Shown here piece by piece: positions 63,438 to 64,000 of a stretch of DNA of 64,000 nucleotides. Each line of letters begins with the position of its first letter. Within the stretch, counting starts at the first letter, position 1. The notes below the pieces were generated by a model that saw only the letters and a program-made list of their open reading frames with translations, ran no database searches and had not been told where the DNA came from. The stretch comes from Leptolyngbya sp. KIOST-1 (GTDB taxonomy: Bacteria > Cyanobacteriota > Cyanobacteriia > Phormidesmidales > Phormidesmidaceae): NCBI RefSeq assembly GCF_000763385.1, contig NZ_JQFA01000004.1, positions 1,178,001 through 1,242,000 of the forward strand, written 5' to 3'. The position numbers and the translations under genes were made by a program.

Positions 63438-64000
63438 TCAGGCGGAGGCCGAGGCGTCCGACTCCTGCTGCAGGATTTCTCGCGCCTTAAAGGACAGCCC
63501 AACCCGAGAAATGCCGGTCACCAAAATGCTGGCGCCCACCAAGGTTCCCAGCAGCCAGGGGGCATTGAAGGGAAACTGAAACCAGATCATCGCACCCAGA
63601 ACCAGGGTGATAATGCCGTTGCCCAGGGCCCAGGTCCAGTTTTGCTGAGGCCGCAGCTTAAACGCCAGAATCAGTTCAAAAATGCCCTCGGTGAGCAAAA
63701 AGCTGCCCAACAAAAGCGTCAGCGTCAACACTCCAGTGCGGGGGCTGGTAAACAACAGAATACCTGTGGCAATGTACAAAACGCCGAGCAGCGCCTTCCA
63801 CAGCGTCCCGCCTTTGGCCCGGGTCTGGTAGGCATAGACCAGTTTGGCCACCCCCGCCGAGGCCAAAATAAGGGCCACCCAGGTTTCCACAAACAGGGTT
63901 GAAACAATCGGCAGGGCGATCGCAATGACCCCCAAAATAGCCAGCACAAGGCCGGTCCACAGGGAGCGATCGCGCACCTGTTTAATCGCTTGAGTTGGAA
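63438..64000 (-). CDS. HdeD family membrane protein (DUF308), probably 5' truncated
   Basis: A polytopic protein with six hydrophobic segments and two DUF308 repeats (SLWTGLVLAILGVIAIALPIVSTLFVETWVALILA, TLWKALLGVLYIATGILLF, TWALGNGIITLVLGAMIW). The E. coli relative HdeD is linked to acid resistance. In cyanobacteria the role is unknown. A GTG at 63977 could start translation, but the frame stays open to the window end with sensible residues (TQAIKQ), so the true start probably lies outside. Confidence 0.82.
   Translation of the reverse strand, partial: PTQAIKQVRDRSLWTGLVLAILGVIAIALPIVSTLFVETWVALILASAGVAKLVYAYQTRAKGGTLWKALLGVLYIATGILLFTSPRTGVLTLTLLLGSFLLTEGIFELILAFKLRPQQNWTWALGNGIITLVLGAMIWFQFPFNAPWLLGTLVGASILVTGISRVGLSFKAREILQQESDASASA

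Overview
The window comes from a cyanobacterial chromosome. The evidence is the very frequent HIP1 octamer GCGATCGC and genes confined to oxygenic phototrophs: two copies of psaM, psaE, ndhO, the beta-carotene hydroxylase crtR, a clpR-clpP3 pair and a cluster resembling the Synechocystis slr0144-slr0152 photosystem II assembly operon. The high GC content and long Pro/Ala/Thr-rich low-complexity segments suggest a filamentous Leptolyngbya/Nodosilinea-type lineage; that placement is inference. There is no rRNA, CRISPR array, prophage or recognisable transposase, and the region reads as core chromosome.

Layout. 1-8.2 kb: the end of clpR, clpP3, a J-domain protein, a glycosyltransferase, a peptidoglycan-binding/HEAT protein, an EamA exporter, sppA, aroH and crtR. 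8.4-18.3 kb: pyk, a perfectly duplicated psaM segment, phoU, an RNase R-like exonuclease, ubiX, a LapA-like membrane protein, aroK and argB. 18.5-30.6 kb: a CNNM/CBS protein, a fused dipeptide ABC ATPase, a serine hydrolase, an acidic repeat protein, radC, a DUF1824 protein, a degenerate metallo-beta-lactamase fold protein, an EGY-like site-2 protease, a coiled-coil protein and an NCS2 purine permease. 30.8-34.8 kb: a tiny membrane ORF, tRNA-Ser(UGA), the sigG/anti-sigma pair, ndhO, mutM and psaE. 35.2-40.1 kb: the photosystem II assembly-like cluster (two bilin-less phycobilisome-fold proteins, two V4R proteins, a small FF-WDG repeat protein and a SpkG-like kinase). 40.2-50.7 kb: a RidA protein, a YihY protein, a 1.6-kilo-residue hybrid histidine kinase with an N-terminal ribbon-helix-helix domain, a GAF-PAS-GAF-GGDEF protein and a cysteine desulfurase. 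50.8-64 kb: a TPR protein, a RarA-methyltransferase fusion, a CBS-type site-2 protease, an orphan ParA, a small EamA protein, an M48 peptidase running into tRNA-Leu(CAA), a WGxxGxxG surface protein, a secreted metallopeptidase-vWD fusion, a baeRF3-like protein and an HdeD protein.

How the genes relate. Several encode membrane proteostasis functions (ClpR/P3, SppA, two site-2 proteases, M48, J protein). Photosystem I subunits PsaM and PsaE, NdhO, CrtR and the PSII assembly-like cluster place thylakoid biogenesis functions close together. Regulation is represented by SigG with its anti-sigma factor, a Ser/Thr kinase, a giant sensor kinase and a diguanylate cyclase. The most unusual items are the 312-bp perfect psaM duplication, the compact PSII assembly-like cluster with a shared 20-bp upstream motif, the RHH-fronted sensor kinase with an 18-bp palindrome at its 5' end, the metallopeptidase-vWD fusion, and a dispersed palindromic element of about 110-130 bp.
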